Source of the DNA: Anagrus nilaparvatae
Lineage: Eukaryota > Arthropoda > Insecta > Hymenoptera > Mymaridae
Direction of reading: 5' to 3'
NCBI GenBank assembly: GCA_022575985.1
Contig: JAKSXM010000266.1
Location: 2,294,001 to 2,358,000 of the forward strand
Length of the DNA: 64,000 nt
Shown here: piece after piece, positions 11,301 to 21,879 of the stretch
Position numbering within the stretch: position 1 is the stretch's first letter
Layout of the letters: each line of letters opens with the position of its first letter
Notes under the pieces: generated by a model
What the model was told of the DNA's origin: nothing
Database searches by the model: none
Seen by the model: the letters and a program-made list of their open reading frames with translations, nothing else
Program-made: the position numbers and the translations under genes

Positions 11301-11405
11301 GACCAATTCATGAAGTGGTCAAAATTTTGACCAATTCATGAATTGGGCAAGGAGCCTGACCATTTCATGAATTGGTCAAAAAGAAGACCATTTCATGAAT
11401 TGGTC
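11301..11405. repeat. four evenly spaced 20-bp palindromes
   Basis: Palindromic units GACCAATTCATGAATTGGTC, each with one or two changes, lie at 11301-11320, 11329-11348, 11358-11377 and 11386-11405. Start-to-start spacing is 28, 29 and 28 bp. Spacers are 8 to 9 bp and differ in sequence. Confidence 0.85.
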
Positions 11406-12109
11406 AATTACACGTTTGGGGTGTAACATATATATTATAATACACGGGTTTCTTTTTTTTTAAACTAATAATACAACTCCTTTTTTTTTGCAAAGAATTT
11501 TCTGTTTTTTTGTTAAGTTTTACTTTTAATAAATATTTATGAATAAATCAATAAAGAATTTGATTTTAAATATCATAAATTTTAAATTATACAATCAATA
11601 AGGGCATTTTAATAATTTACTTTAACATTTTAACAAAAAATATTTTTATAAATAATATAATTGCTTAATTAAAACCAATTACAGACACGATCAATAGGAA
11701 CAAGAGGAATAACAAATTTTTATTAGTAGTTAAAGTTGTGACGTTTTGATGTGAGCTACATCCTTTTCAAACATTTATTTTACTGTAAAAGGTATAAATT
11801 ATGAATACAAACATTGATATATAAGATTTAATAAAATTTAAAAATTTACAATTATTTTAATGAACATTGATTTTAGAATTAACATATAATAATTTAAATA
11901 ATTTAAAGTTTCAAGGTTGATCTGAAAAATTAAATATAGATTTTAAAAAAAATTTTATGTTGCATTGATAAGTTTTCTATCATACAACCTTTTAACTTTT
12001 ACGATAAAATTATAAATTTCAGAATTAAAATTAGTTTTTATAAATTTTCAAACATCATTAACATTTACAAAATTATTTGTTTTAACTTAAAAAATGCTTA
12101 CATCATAAC
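11406..12109. other. A+T-rich non-coding
   Basis: No open frame, splice-like exon or repeat boundary was recognised here. Confidence 0.4.
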
Positions 12110-12750
12110 TCAAACTATACGATATTATGGAGGCTAAATTCGGTAATAATCTTCACGAAACCCAAATGGTTTATAAAGAGCTCTCAAAGAGCTACATTGC
12201 CTTATTTAGGTCTTTTTCTTGTAAGATCCTTGAGAACACTTTTCTGGTGGCAAAATTACTTGACGACGATCTGAAAATTCTAACAGTATTTCTAAAGCCC
12301 TTATAGGGCAATGTTGCCTTTTTTAGTGCTTACTATGTATGAATCATTAATAACTATATTGCTTATTAAACTGTACGATAATTACATCGCTAGATTCAAA
12401 GATGATGGTCCCAAAAACCTAACGACATATGTTAAGCCCTGGAAGGGCAAAGAAGCCCTTTTAAGGGTTTCTTATATATAAATAATTTATAATACATTAA
12501 GTACTAAAACTATACCCTAATGTCATGATTAAATAAGATAAGGTGTTCTCCCAAAACTCCTACAGTACAGCGAAAGCTCTTCCAAGTCAAAATAGCCCTT
12601 TTACAGGCTTTTGATACATAAATCATCAATTACTGCATTAAGTACTCAAAGTATTCGATAACTTAATCACTAACATCTGATTTCGTATCTATACTCCGAT
12701 GTAACGTAACGTACCAAAAACAGTAGTAATTAAGTTCTTATATTAGTGAT
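12110..12750. repeat. ~140-bp tandem repeat with internal dyads
   Basis: Four diverged units each contain a small dyad such as AAAGCCCTTATAGGGCAATG (12295), AAGCCCTGGAAGGGCAAAG (12432) or AAAGCTCTTCCAAGTC (12572). Each dyad is followed by a CCTTTT...AGG phrase. An inverted, related copy lies at about 30140-30480, sharing the phrase CAGATCGTCGTCAAATAATT. Confidence 0.6.
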
Positions 12751-13724
12751 ATTATCGATGATTTTTTACATAAAAAGATCTAACCACAGGAATTTTCGTA
12801 AATATTCTGTTATATTTTTAAAGACCATCGTTATTGGACTTAGTGTCCCAAAAATATGTGGGAGAAAGAGTTTGTATACATACGTTACTCGAGAAAAAAC
12901 TGTGTATTTATTTGGACTAATTTACCTAACTGTTGAATTATAAATGCAATAAAAAAAGAGGGTTTTACATAAAACTACAGTTTTTTTATGAAGTTAATAA
13001 TAAAAAATTAAGTTTTTGATGCACAAAAATATTAAAGCTTCCACAAGCATTTGCTAAAAACTAATAAAATTCGTAATAATTATTTTAAAATTATTCAGTT
13101 CTCAGCTTTTCTAATCTATCTATCATTTAGTTGCATATTTTTATCAATTAAAATAGTTTAAAAACAAAGTTTAACTTAGGATGAGAATTAAGAGAGTTGT
13201 CTTTGTAAAATCCCTGTAGCTATTGTTGGACAAATTCATTTTATGTCCGTAAATTGGAAAAAATTGGTCTGAATTAATGTTTTTTTTAATCCATGTTAAT
13301 TTACTATGAAGAATTTAATTTTTACATATAAAATTCAGATACTTTATCAAGGTAAGTTTTAATAGCTTTAAAAAAAAACGCTTTTTTTGAGTTTTAAGTC
13401 GATATTATTTCGGGACCCCTAATTTTAACGAGGTACATCGGTGGATTCCTATTCGGAATACTAGAAGCAGCTGGAAAAATCATGTCGCATTAATGTGCCA
13501 TCAATTTCAATTAAAAAAAAAAATTCCGAAAATCCAATTTTCCAATATGGTGGACCTAAAAACATTTAAAAATAAGGTTTTTAAGTATTATAATATACAT
13601 CGAAAGTCGAAATCGAATTTTTTATAGTTCGATTTTTTTATCGAATTTTTTGACGTTCGATAGTTCGCTTTTATTTAATAAAATTGTTTCGTTTTAGTTA
13701 TTATTATATAGTTATACTAGCTGC
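12751..13724. other. non-coding repeat remnants
   Basis: The left part (to about 13060) continues the dispersed family whose inverted copy is near 30150-30240 (shared AAACTTAATTTTTTTATTAT context). The remainder is A+T-rich without genes. Confidence 0.4.
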
Positions 13725-14430
13725 CTCCGGCTCGTTTTGCTCGCCCCGGCAACCGCCATGGGGGCTGCGCCCCCCTGGACCCCTGGATCTTGATTTTTCT
13801 AAAGATATGTTGTTTTAGATTACTCAATATTTTGTAAAATAATCTTTTTTTACCCGAAGTAATATCTAAAACTTACTAAATCATAAAAATTACGGGCTTA
13901 TTAACCCAGACGGTTAATTCGTGAACAGCAATACAAAGCTTCGTTGCCCTTCCATAGAATCCACAAGCAAATGTTGTTTCCCTCGACTACCCATTTTAAG
14001 GTTCTACCTTATAATAGCTGTTCAAGCTTCTTTTAGTTCCTATATTCAGTTACTACATTAGTGGCTGATAAAAATTAGAAATATATATAATATTAGTTCT
14101 AAACTTTTATGATTTTTGAAAAATGATTGTAACTTTTGACAGATCGAACCGATTACCTTGAAAATTTAGGTGGATATGTAAAAATTATGCCCAAACCGAA
14201 TGGAATTCTTTTTGATACAAAAATTTTTCCTCGGTTTTCAGTTTTTTTGGTTTTTTTTTGAAAATTTGATAAAAATTTTTTTCTTGGAAATTCAGTTTTT
14301 TCAACATAAAAATTTTTTGTCGTTATCAATCGAAATAAAACCTAGCCTATGTTTTGACCCGTGATTTTTGCCGTCTTTTGCCGTAAATCCCGCGTCTCTT
14401 ACTTATATCGTGTTCAAGTTTATACATTTC
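13725..14430 (+). repeat. dispersed repeat, copy 1 (CTAGCTGCCTCCGGCTCG family)
   Basis: It starts with a G+C-rich head (CTAGCTGCCTCCGGCTCG, then GGGGGCTGCGCCCCCC) and continues into A+T-rich sequence that is closely shared with 27014-27778. It has no coding capacity. The head contains a perfect CATGGGGGCTGCGCCCCC-type hairpin. The class is unknown; a SINE-like or short non-autonomous element is likely. Confidence 0.65.
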
Positions 14431-14649
14431 ATAAAAATAAAAAAATTTTTGATTTAATTTTTTTACAATGGATTATTTAGTGTAAATTAAATTTATTAAT
14501 ATTTTGATATTTCCTAATTAAAAAAAAAGTTATGTGAAAATATATTGTTTAAAGTTATATAGTGAAGTGACTAAAAGTTGTATCTGATTATGTATCTGAT
14601 GTGTGTATTCTATGATTTAAACAAAATATTGAATTTTAATTTTAAAAAA

Positions 14650-15060
14650 TGTTTTTAAACATAAAAAGTGTATATAACATTAATAACCAAATTAGACAAA
14701 AGCTTGAAACTTTCAGAAAAGATAGTCCTCCTTTTCTATCTACTCCATTTTAAAATTTTTGCCAGAAAATAATGATATAAAAATATTTTTATCTACCGAT
14801 ATAGAGAAAGCAAAGCAAATTAAATCTCATATAATTTAATAACCAAATGAGATAAAAGCTTGAAATTTTTACAAAAGATTCTAATGATGAGTTACTAGAA
14901 CTTAAACTAGTCCTTAGTTTTTATTTTCTACTGTTTATTACTTTATTAGAAAAAAATTTTGTTTTAAAAACACTACTAATATAAGACTGAAGAAAATGAA
15001 TACTGTATAATATTTTAAGAACCAAATAAAAAAAAAGCTTTCAATTTTCTCAAATGAAGT
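14650..15060. repeat. left-arm outer tandem repeat (~165 bp)
   Basis: The phrase AACCAAAT-AGA-AAAAGCTTG recurs near 14680, 14845 and 15010. It matches, inverted, the right-arm array at about 23500-24260, which has about four units. Confidence 0.65.
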
Positions 15061-15069
15061 AGTAATAGT

Positions 15070-16640
15070 ACCACTGTGGCCAGACCACAGACGTCAGCAA
15101 AATGCGAAATAGACACATATGTACTCTGACCTTGATGTAAGTGAGAGAGATGATGCCTCTCCTTTTCTATTTAATAATAATAATGACAATTATAGTCTCT
15201 TTTTTTATAAATTGCATTGTCATGGCTTTTTGATGCATATAATTTCTGCTTACTAGGTTTGAATTTGAAATGAATATTTATTTTTGAATATTTTTATTAC
15301 TTTTTCCAAGTTAAATTTTTTTTTTTTTACCGATGATTTCGGTTTCAATTGATCAATCGTAAATTGCTGGAAATTTATGTGACATAAATTCCTTAAACCT
15401 TTTGGAAATTATTGTAATTTTAGGTAGCTAAATGATGAAATTTTTTTTACCTATCCAAAATTTGGTGAAAAGTCAACAGGTGAAATTTTTGGGTTATGCT
15501 ATAACCTTCCGAAGAGATTAAACTTTCACGGATCGATCGGAAATTGTTAAAAATATATATGAGTTGATTCTTTTGACCTGTTAGAAATCGTTGTAATTTT
15601 AGGTAGCTAAATGACCAAATTATTTTTATTAATCCTAAATTTAGAGAAAAGTCAACTGGTTGAATTTTTGGGGTATACTATATACCAATAGCCTACCGAA
15701 GACATTAAATTTTAATGGATCGTTAGGTAATGACTGAAAATTTATATGAGCTGGGTCCTTTAGACATATTGTAAATTGTTGTTGTTTCATGTAGTTAGGT
15801 GATCAAATTATTTTTGCCAATCCTAAATTTAGGAAAAAGTCAGCAGGTAAAATTTTTGGGGTATTCTATAAACTTCCGAAGATATTATAGTCCGACTGTG
15901 GCGAAAACGCGAAGTCAGCAAAATGCGAAATAGACACATATGTACATATCTGACCTTGATGTAAGTGAGTGGGAGATGTTGGTTCGTCTTTGCTATGTTA
16001 TAATGATTATAATAATTTTCTCTTTTTTTTTATAAATTGCATATAATTTTTGCTTACTAGGTTTAAAAAAATTTTTTTTTTTAAATTCGCTAATTTTATT
16101 TATTTTTATATTTTGATGATTTCAAAATGTTTATTTTATTTTTAATTGGTGGTATCTATTAATATTTTTGAATACTTTTACCAAGTTAAATTTTTTTTTG
16201 TAGATTTGATAATTTTTTTTTTAATAACCTACCGAAGATATTGAATTTAATTGATCAATCGTAAATTGCTGGAAATTTATAAGACATAAATTCTTGAAAC
16301 CGGTTGGAAATCATTGTTATTTTAGGTAGCTAAATTACCATATTCTTTTTGCTAATCCTAAATTTAGGGAAAAATCAACAGGTAAAATTTTTGGGGTATA
16401 CTTTAACCTGCCGTAGACATTAAATTTTAATGGATCGATTGGAAGTTGCTGAAAATTTGTTGGAGCTGAATCCTTTAAACATATTGGAAATTGTTGCTAT
16501 TTTAGGTAGTTAGGTGATCTAATTGTTTATTTAAACCAAAATTTAGGGAAAAAGTTATCAGGCTAAACTTTCGGGGTTTTAAAAATTTTTTAATTTAAAA
16601 AAATTTTTTTTTGAAAATTGGTGCTTTTTTGTCAACAGAG
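15070..16640. repeat. left-arm higher-order repeat (2 x ~0.8 kb)
   Basis: Two long units each begin with CAGCAAAATGCGAAATAGAC and CTGACCTTGATGTAAGTGAG (near 15090 and 15920). Each continues with several ~170-bp subunits that carry TTTTTGGGGTATACTATA-type and TAGGTAGCTAAATGA-type phrases. Confidence 0.7.
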
Positions 16641-16763
16641 GTCGTTTCCTTTTTTTTTTAATATGCGGTTGCTTTTATATGGATTCAGGTAATTTTTTGA
16701 ATTATGTTTAGTATTCTATAAACCTGTGAGTTATTAACATCTTGGTAATTTTTTGGAAGTGAA

Positions 16764-16919
16764 ATGGGTAATAGACATTCAAATAACTGTTCCAAATACA
16801 GACGATTTGAAAACGACGTGGAAAATGTTGGAAATGCCTACGGTTATTATTGGGAACAAGTAAACGGTGACCGCAGCAATAAACGGACCGCTATCAAAAT
16901 TGAAACTAGTTTTCTTTGA
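16764..16919 (+). pseudogene. small MGN-starting ORF, left copy, C-terminus lost
   Basis: An intact 51-aa frame starts MGNRHS, which matches the N-myristoylation pattern (Gly2, Ser6), and continues with a Tyr- and Asn-rich stretch (AYGYYWEQVNG). After ...SNKRTA it runs into the antisense 3' end of the deleted F-box ORF and stops, so the natural C-terminus is missing. The right-arm copy keeps a basic C-terminal tail. I do not know the family. Membrane targeting by myristate is inference from the motif. Confidence 0.45.
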
Positions 16920-17040
16920 AAGAAACGTTGTATACTTGCGTCTATTTGTTGGTAACAATCTAAATTTAATTTGTTTAAATCTTGTATATTATCATTTTCA
17001 AGTAAGCATCAATTTTATCAGATAGCGATATAAATGGTAT
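16895..17040 (-). pseudogene. remnant of the F-box-like ORF in the left arm
   Basis: This segment matches, inverted, two separated parts of the right arm (about 21080-21200 and 19850-19915). It shows that roughly 1.2 kb, covering most of the F-box-like ORF, was deleted from the left arm. Confidence 0.6.
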
Positions 17041-17435
17041 GCTCATCTTCTTAGTTTTTTTTTTTTTTTGCTTTTCATTGCAAAAAAAAAACAAACAGTA
17101 AGCTTGTTTTTTTTAAATACGTATGTAGTCTTATCATACAAAAGAATGATGTAGTTAATATGCTATGAAGTTTCAGAGTTATTATTTAATGGTATGTTTT
17201 GATCGTAAAAGTGGGTTAAAAAGGGATGTTTTTGATGTTTTCCAGTTTTTTAGGATACGTGTGGTAGTTTTTATGTTTCACTGAGGCTCTCAAAGAAAAA
17301 GTCAACTGCGTCATCTATTCCGAGTACTATGCTATATGCGAAATAGATGAATGTAGACAGTGTTTCGTTGACATTTGCGGATAACTGACTTTATAATAAA
17401 CAAGGCAAATAGTCGCTCTACGTTAAACAAATCAG

Positions 17436-17947
17436 ATGGCTGGAAGTATTTTGAAAAATGCAATGGATATTGCTGTTGATATTCAGTTTTTCAAGGGCAA
17501 CGATGGGAACGTTTTACCTAAAGAAGTTGCGATAATTTCCCTTAATGACGATTTCCAGTCTCACTGGATCATCCAACCACCCTTCAATTCTGCAAAAATA
17601 TCGCCTGATTCACACCGACAAAATAATTGGTTGTCAAAACATCACCATGGTTTGGATTGGCACGACGGAGATATTACCAGTAAAGCTTTAATTAAAAATT
17701 TACAACAGGTCGATTCGAGGTCGATTCAGATTGTCTGTCAATTCAAAATTTACCCTGGATGAATTTGTATTGCATGCAGCATACAACAAAATTTTGCTAC
17801 ATGAAATATAGTTGTGCACTGAATAATGCTGCACGCTTAAAAGCGTGGTTAAATCTAAATTTAAAAAATCAGATGCATGGAGAAGATACAGTAGATATTA
17901 ACAATGTGCAGCTTGAAGATTTTAACTTTTTTCACTCGGATGCCTAA
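17436..17947 (+). pseudogene. DEDDh-exonuclease-like ORF, left copy, internally deleted
   Basis: The first 90 codons are identical to the intact right copy. Then 93 nt present on the right are replaced by 11 nt that repeat the GTCGATTC motif. The net loss of 82 nt shifts the frame, and the remaining 3' part reads in another frame to 17947. The loss removes the region between the second conserved block and the C-terminal Cys/His block. Confidence 0.8.
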
Positions 17948-18888
17948 ACATACGGTTGGGGTATTTAAGTTAAAAAATAGATGCATAAAATCTAAAGTTT
18001 AAGTATATATGTTAAAAATTATATCTGTGTTAAATGAATCTATAAAATTAAAAATTTACGTATCTTATTAATTTTCACTATATTTAAAACAATTTCCTAT
18101 ACGTATTACCCAAAATATAAGTTAAGCTTACAAAATATATGTATTTATAAAATACCTTGAATATTATAAAAATAAAAAAAATGTAAACTATATTTTGTTA
18201 ATATCAATAAATAAATACAAAAAAAAAAAATAAAAATTATTAAAAAAATTATATATTCTACTTACTTTTGTAAAACTCTATATCTTTAACCAACCCCACC
18301 CTACCCAAAAAAAAAAAAAAATTAAATAATTAATGAATTTCAATCTAAAAAATGACCATTTTTGCCTAAAGGTCTCACGCATCAGTGGTGGGAGCGGCGT
18401 TTGCTGTAGCAGTGTTTATTAATCATGATATATAGATATATATATAGAAATACTGAATTTATTAATGAACATTGTACGTTTTTTCTTTGCTTCATATGAC
18501 AAACTTACTTATAATTTTAAAAAACTCTAATCGTTTTAAACAACACATATTCGATATGAATACGCATTGTATTATGAATTTTGCGCTTTTAATTTTGAAT
18601 CTTGCGTATTTTCTTCTAGTTTGCGCATGTAAGAACATAATACATGTGAAGCAAAGTAAAAAATGCGCAATGTTTATTAATAAACGCCACAGTCACGTGA
18701 GACTTTAGGGTCAAAATGGACCTTCTGCCGCAACAGAATTTTGCGCATTTGATTGTGAATCTTGCCTTTTTCGCTTGCCAAATTTTAATAATATAGATTC
18801 ATTTAACACAGATATAATTTTTAACATATATACTTAAACTTTAGATTTTATGCATCTATTTTTTAACTTAAATACCCCAACCGTATGT
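17948..18888. other. centre of the palindrome
   Basis: The arms continue as inverted copies to about 18045/18793. After a gap, a shorter inverted pair is seen at about 18355-18390 and 18685-18722 (TTTTTGCCTAAAGGTCTCAC against GTGAGACTTTAGGGTCAAAA). Near the middle, two direct copies of a TTTTGCGCNTTTNATT phrase occur (18580, 18740). No gene is supported; a 78-aa frame at 18472 has no recognisable features. Confidence 0.5.
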
Positions 18889-19482
18889 TTAGGCATCCGA
18901 GTGAAAAAAGTTGAAATCTTCAAGCTGCACATTGTTAATATCTACTGTATCTTCTCCATGCATCTGATTTTTTAAATTTAGATTTAACCACGCTTTTAAG
19001 CGTGCAGCATTATTCAGTGCACAACTATATTTCATGTAGCAAAATTTTGTTGTATGCTGCATGCAATACAAATTCATCCAGGGTAAATTTTGAATTGACG
19101 GACAATCTGAATCGACCTCTAACTTTATAATTTCTCTGGCTATAATTGCGTGTAGGTATGCAACTTTGTCTCGGCCCTTTACGTAAACTTTACCGTCGGG
19201 TTTTGAAATCTGTTGTAAATTTTTAATTAAAGCTTTACTGGTAATATCTCCGTCGTGCCAATCCAAACCATGGTGATGTTTTGACAACCAATTATTTTGT
19301 CGGTGTGAATCAGGCGATATTTTTGCAGAATTGAAGGGTGGTTGGATGATCCAGTGAGACTGGAAATCGTCATTAAGGGAAATTATCGCAACTTCTTTAG
19401 GTAAAACGTTCCCATCGTTGCCCTTGAAAAACTGAATATCAACAGCAATATCCATTGCATTTTTCAAAATACTTCCAGCCAT
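18889..19482 (-). CDS. DEDDh-exonuclease-like protein, intact copy
   Basis: The 197-aa frame starts MAGSILKNAMDIAVDIQ and has no stops. Three blocks resemble the layout of a DEDDh 3'-5' exonuclease fold: VDIQ plus KEVAIISLNDDF (motif I region), HHHGLDWHDGDI (motif II region) and a C-terminal CMQHTTKF...YSCALNNAARLKAWL block (motif III region). The first acidic pair reads DIQ rather than DxE, so catalysis is doubtful. A KGRDKVAYLHAII segment and a CPSIQNLP segment lie between blocks II and III. It diverges from the F-box-like ORF across about 546 bp and points toward the palindrome centre. The fold assignment is inference from motif spacing. It could instead be a structural or regulatory protein of the element. 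Confidence 0.5.
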   Translation of the reverse strand: MAGSILKNAMDIAVDIQFFKGNDGNVLPKEVAIISLNDDFQSHWIIQPPFNSAKISPDSHRQNNWLSKHHHGLDWHDGDITSKALIKNLQQISKPDGKVYVKGRDKVAYLHAIIAREIIKLEVDSDCPSIQNLPWMNLYCMQHTTKFCYMKYSCALNNAARLKAWLNLNLKNQMHGEDTVDINNVQLEDFNFFHSDA

Positions 19483-20028
19483 CTGATTTGTTTAACGTAG
19501 AGCGACTATTTGCCTTGTTTATTATAAAGTCAGTTATCCGCAAATGTCAACGAAACACTGTCTACATTCATCTATTTCGCATATAGCATAGTACTCGGAA
19601 TAGATGACGCAGTTGACTTTTTCTTTGAGAGCCTCAGTGAAACATAAAAACTACCACACGTATCCTAAAAAACTGGAAAACATCAAAAACATCCCTTTTT
19701 AACCCACTTTTACGATCAAAACATACCATTAAATAATAACTCTGAAACTTCATAGCATATTAACTACATCATTCTTTTGTATGATAAGACTACATACGTA
19801 TTTAAAAAAAACAAGCTTACTGTTTGTTTTTTTTTTGCAATGAAAAGCAAAAAAAAAAAAAAAACTAAGAAGATGAGCATACCATTTATATCGCTATCTG
19901 ATAAAATTGTCCATTTTAAAAAATTACTCATCAGTCAAAGTTTGCAATTAATTCAGTACGTTTGAATAAATAAAGAAAAAAATTCGGATAAATAAATCAA
20001 AAAAAAAAAAAATAAAAAAAAAATAAAA
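19483..20028. promoter_or_regulatory. shared divergent intergenic region of the element
   Basis: This separates the two divergent ORFs of the right arm and most of it is repeated, inverted, at 17040-17435. It contains long A and T runs just before both start codons. A bidirectional promoter is plausible but no defined motif is seen. Confidence 0.35.
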
Positions 20029-21300
20029 ATGTCGCGAGTCAAACCCAAAAATTTACCAATGCTTACAAGAAGCAAAAAAGCAAAAAGAGAGCAAAATCAG
20101 TTGTGTGAAGTGCAAGTGCAAAATATACATCCTATAAATCACGTTATTCCAACCCCTGTAATGATAATTTTATTAAACCACTATTTTAACGACGTACAAA
20201 ACATGTCTCTAGCCGCCACATGTATAATGTGGTTCAATTTAGTAAAAATAACAAAACTATTGTATTTAAAGGGATATCGAAACTTTTATGAACATTTATT
20301 TAAAGACGAAAGCAAAATGGCAGAAATATGTAACGTAGAAATTGACACGGCAAGAATTCGATCAAGAGACATCCAAAATTGTGAGTGGTTTCTAACAAAC
20401 GTTTCAAAAAACGGAAATCATGCAAAAACGCAACACATAACAATCCAAATACAAAATAGACTTCTATTTAATTTCCTACTCCGGATCAATTTCATACCAC
20501 AACCAAAAATGAGTATCCAAATCTCAAGAAGCCCTATACTAAGGTTAGATTTCGATTCGAGAAAAGTAATAACGTTGAAATTCAAAAATTCTGAGCTGTT
20601 CACGAGTTTCCAGAATTTGATTCAGGAAAGAAGAAATTTAGCTGACTGCATGCATTCAATTGAGTTTGAATCAACTAAATTTATCACACCAGAAACAGCA
20701 TTAAATCGAAATTTCCTCGTGAATTGCCGAAATTTAAAAAAACTAACGATAAAATTTACGCAAGCACTGTTAGACTTAGCTACCAAAAGAGGTTACATAG
20801 ATTTCATTTACTTTGGAAAAATTTTAATCAATCCAAATCCAAATGCCAGAATAAATATAGAATATAATGAAAATATAGTGATGGCAATAAGATCAGCATA
20901 CCCTGATTTAATTTGCAATTTCGTTTCATGGATAACGAACACAACAAGGTTAAATAAATTAAAATACAGCTTTGGTCGACATTGGTTGTTATATATTTCG
21001 ATTATAAACGAGCTCAAAAATACAAGAAAATTAATTGTACAAGGTGCGAATCATTCGATCACAGCCTTAGCATTGGGAAGCTTACTTGAAAATGATAATA
21101 TACAAGATTTAAAAAAATTAAATTTAGATTGTTACCAACAAATAGACGCAAGTATACAACGTTTCTTTCAAAGAAAACTAGTTTCAATTTTGATAAAAAA
21201 TACAAAGATAGAGTCAATAACGTTAAAAAATATATCATTAGAGGAAAATTTTATATCTAGTATAGAAAAAGCTGGAATATCTGTAAATATCACCCATTGA
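20029..21300 (+). CDS. F-box/LRR-like protein (423 aa) of the foldback element
   Basis: The intact 423-aa frame starts MSRVKPKNLP. Residues about 45-90 (PTPVMIILLNHYFNDVQNMS, then LAATCIMWFNLV) resemble an F-box: a Pro, a helix, a hydrophobic run and a conserved Cys-x-x-Trp-like turn. The rest shows irregular leucine-rich strands (LKKLTIKF, LKKLNLDCY, IESITLKNISL) as in F-box/LRR substrate receptors of SCF ubiquitin ligases. A basic N-terminal stretch (TRSKKAKR) could act as a nuclear signal. It diverges from the exonuclease-like ORF and converges on the small MGN ORF. It is absent from the left arm through deletion. No catalytic domain is seen. The F-box reading is moderate. Confidence 0.55.
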   Translation: MSRVKPKNLPMLTRSKKAKREQNQLCEVQVQNIHPINHVIPTPVMIILLNHYFNDVQNMSLAATCIMWFNLVKITKLLYLKGYRNFYEHLFKDESKMAEICNVEIDTARIRSRDIQNCEWFLTNVSKNGNHAKTQHITIQIQNRLLFNFLLRINFIPQPKMSIQISRSPILRLDFDSRKVITLKFKNSELFTSFQNLIQERRNLADCMHSIEFESTKFITPETALNRNFLVNCRNLKKLTIKFTQALLDLATKRGYIDFIYFGKILINPNPNARINIEYNENIVMAIRSAYPDLICNFVSWITNTTRLNKLKYSFGRHWLLYISIINELKNTRKLIVQGANHSITALALGSLLENDNIQDLKKLNLDCYQQIDASIQRFFQRKLVSILIKNTKIESITLKNISLEENFISSIEKAGISVNITH

Positions 21301-21578
21301 AAAATTGAGTAAGTTATTTAAAGAACAGTAAAAATGAATGTGTATTGGCATAAATATTATAATATTTCTAAAATAATGCAGACGATCAAACATATGTTAA
21401 AAGTTAAGATTAAAATAAAGCATGGTTTAAAAAAAAAATAACATTTTTCTTTTTTTTTATAAGAATTTAATTCCACTATATTCCTATTACAATTTCCTGG
21501 TCAAAAAAAAAAAAAAACTTCAGCAAAGACCATATAAAAATTTATTGAGATCATAAAATCAAAAACAACATTTCCAAT
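21301..21578. other. convergent 3' region in the right arm
   Basis: Short A+T-rich spacer between the 3' ends of the F-box-like ORF and the small MGN ORF. Its counterpart is missing from the left arm. Confidence 0.4.
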
Positions 21579-21753
21579 TTATTTCTTTTTCGATTTCCCA
21601 AATAACGGTTTCTTTTCGTCTTTGGAATCAGTCTTTTCATAAAAATCAGCGGTCCGTTTATTGCTGCTGTCACCGTTTACTTGTTCCCAATAATAACCGT
21701 AGGCATTTCCACGTCGTTTTCAAATCGTCTGTATTTGAATGTCTATTACCCAT
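21579..21753 (-). pseudogene. small MGN-starting ORF, right copy, frameshifted
   Basis: The start MGNRHS is kept, but relative to the left copy 13 bp and 10 bp are absent. Each gap lies between short direct repeats (CAAATA and TGGAAA), and the frame is lost. Beyond the gaps the original frame can be followed into a Lys-rich tail (EKKPLFGKSKKK) and a TAA at 21579-21581. The two arms are damaged at different places. Confidence 0.5.
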
Positions 21754-21879
21754 TTCACTTCCAAAAAATTACCAAGATGTTAATAACTCACAGGTTTATG
21801 GAATACTAAACATAATTCAAAAAATTACCTGAATCCATATAAAAGCAACCGCATATTAAAAAAAAAAGGAAACGACCTC

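Noticed and set aside
11301..11405. CRISPR-like array
   Set aside because: The units are palindromic, only four, with 8-9 bp spacers, in eukaryotic DNA without cas genes.
18472..18708. 78-aa ORF at the palindrome centre
   Set aside because: It has no homologous frame in either arm, an A/T-driven composition, and overlaps an inverted repeat.
20418..21017. Minus-strand ORFs opposite the F-box-like ORF
   Set aside because: They are antisense shadows without independent coding signs.
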